Assembly: GCF_030316855.1 (NCBI RefSeq)
Contig: NZ_JASZYR010000001.1
Span: forward strand, 1,116,001-1,180,000
Direction: 5' to 3'
Length of the DNA: 64,000 nt
Origin: Variovorax sp. J22P240
Lineage (GTDB): Bacteria > Pseudomonadota > Gammaproteobacteria > Burkholderiales > Burkholderiaceae_C
Position numbers and translations under genes: made by a program. The notes under the pieces are model-generated. The model was not told the origin of the DNA. It worked only from the letters and a program-made list of their open reading frames with translations, and did no database searches. This document shows positions 63,107 through 64,000 of this stretch, one piece after another. Each line of letters opens with the position of its first letter. Position 1 is the first letter of the stretch.

Positions 63107-64000
63107 TCACGCCACGGCTTCCACCCTTTGCTCCAGGTGCACCCAGTCGACGAGCTCACCTTCAGGGCGGTATCCGAGCACCACTTGCTGAAGCAGTTCG
63201 CGAATCGCCGGGACATCGTTCGAGTCCAGCGCATCCGTCAGGGCCTGCAGGCGCAGGGCCAATTCGTCCCAAGGCAGGAAGTCCTCGTGCGCTTTCATGA
63301 TGCGCGGGTGATGCGTTGGCAGGGGGTTGTCACCGATGAGCAGTTCTTCGTAGAGCTTCTCGCCCGGACGCATCCCCGTGACGCGGATCTCGATGTCACC
63401 TTCGGGGTTCGCGGCGTCGCACACCGTCCGGCCCGAGAGCTCCACCATGCGGCGCGCGAGATCGATGATCTTCACCGGCTCGCCCATGTCGAGCACGAAC
63501 ACGTCGCCGCCGCTTGCCATGGCGCCAGCCTGGATGACCAGTTGCGCGGCTTCAGGAATGGTCATGAAGTAGCGCGTCACGTCGGCGTGGGTCAGCGTGA
63601 TCGGCCCGCCCTGCTTGATCTGCTGGCGGAACAGCGGCACCACCGAACCTGACGACCCCAGCACATTGCCGAAGCGCACCATGCAGAACCGCGTGCCGCC
63701 CGGTTTCGTGGCCGCCTCTTCCGCCAAGGCCTGCAAGACCATCTCGGCCAGACGCTTGCTGGTTCCCATGACATTGGTAGGCCGAACCGCCTTGTCGGTG
63801 CTGACCAGCACGAAATCTCTCACGCCATGATCGGCCGCCACCCGCGCCGTGACCAGGGTGCCAAGCACGTTGTTCTTCACGCCCTCGGCCGCGTTGTGCT
63901 CCACCAGAGGCACGTGCTTGTAGGCGGCCGCGTGGTACACGGTGTCAGGACGCCAGGCAGCCATGATTTCGCGCATGCGCTGCTCGTCGCGCACCGATGC
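63107..64000 (-). CDS. WbpM/CapD-type nucleoside-diphosphate-sugar dehydratase (N-terminus beyond right edge)
   Basis: The C-terminal about 297 residues are present. Motifs are VYHAAAYKHVPLVEHNAAEG, FVLVSTDKAVRPTNVMGTSK (altered SMK active site, Met in place of Tyr, as in WbpM), FGNVLGSSGSVVPLFRQQI and VTGMRPGEKLYEELL. The membrane part expected for the full WbpM/FlaA1-like protein lies outside the window. Its reaction is C4,C6-dehydration of UDP-GlcNAc for surface polysaccharide. It is convergent with the glycosyltransferase gene. Confidence 0.92.
   Translation of the reverse strand, partial: ASVRDEQRMREIMAAWRPDTVYHAAAYKHVPLVEHNAAEGVKNNVLGTLVTARVAADHGVRDFVLVSTDKAVRPTNVMGTSKRLAEMVLQALAEEAATKPGGTRFCMVRFGNVLGSSGSVVPLFRQQIKQGGPITLTHADVTRYFMTIPEAAQLVIQAGAMASGGDVFVLDMGEPVKIIDLARRMVELSGRTVCDAANPEGDIEIRVTGMRPGEKLYEELLIGDNPLPTHHPRIMKAHEDFLPWDELALRLQALTDALDSNDVPAIRELLQQVVLGYRPEGELVDWVHLEQRVEAVA

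Overview
The window is high-GC, gene-dense chromosomal DNA. Its gene content and order (holC-pepA divergent from lptF-lptG-cbiX-cysB, dapC-dapD-pilU-like-dapE-prmB, tolB-pal-cpoB next to msbA, rng-maf-rlmH-rsfS-nadD-hemF-purD-yebC, and many Bug/TctC-type binding proteins) point to a betaproteobacterium of the Burkholderiales, most likely Comamonadaceae and close to Variovorax. This assignment is an inference from gene families and synteny; no 16S rRNA is present.

Layout. 1-7.8 kb: a cut-off branched-chain amino acid binding lipoprotein, the holC-pepA cluster, LPS export permeases lptF/lptG, a CbiX-type chelatase, cysB and a methionine-type aminotransferase. 7.9-13.4 kb: a tiny membrane protein, a terminator, hrpA and argA. 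13.4-19.1 kb: the lysine/DAP block with a PilT/PilU ATPase inside it. 19.1-28.1 kb: an ABC-F ATPase, small unknown proteins, a tannase-family lipoprotein whose 5' end looks frameshifted, an EF-hand membrane protein, a PAP2 phosphatase, an Ig/kelch lipoprotein and a DUF4124-like protein.

28.3-38.0 kb is the most distinctive block. A TctD/TctE-like two-component system is followed by a tricarboxylate-type binding protein, two genes that together make an ATP-citrate-lyase-like enzyme (an ATP-grasp subunit, then a CoA-ligase/citrate-synthase-like fusion of 906 residues), an MFS transporter and a second Bug-type binding protein. I read it as a regulated uptake and ATP/CoA-dependent cleavage system for citrate or a citrate-like acid. 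An 11-bp-phased direct repeat lies just upstream of the structural genes.

38.1-48 kb is an accessory, partly decayed region. It holds a phosphoethanolamine-transferase-like protein, an arsR-arsC-aquaporin arsenic cluster with a clear palindrome over the arsR start, an orphan LanC-like cyclase homologue, and a run of gene remnants: a GNAT 5' fragment abutting a TfoX-domain gene, an FAD oxidoreductase tail, and an autotransporter fragment joined to an ABC binding-protein tail. dacA-type PBP and a tRNA-Lys lie in the same stretch.

48-64 kb returns to housekeeping genes (tcdA, cpoB-pal-tolB, msbA, rng to purD, yebC). It ends with a chorismatase-acyltransferase-glycosyltransferase trio that resembles part of a xanthomonadin/aryl-polyene pigment locus, and a WbpM/CapD-type sugar dehydratase cut by the right edge.
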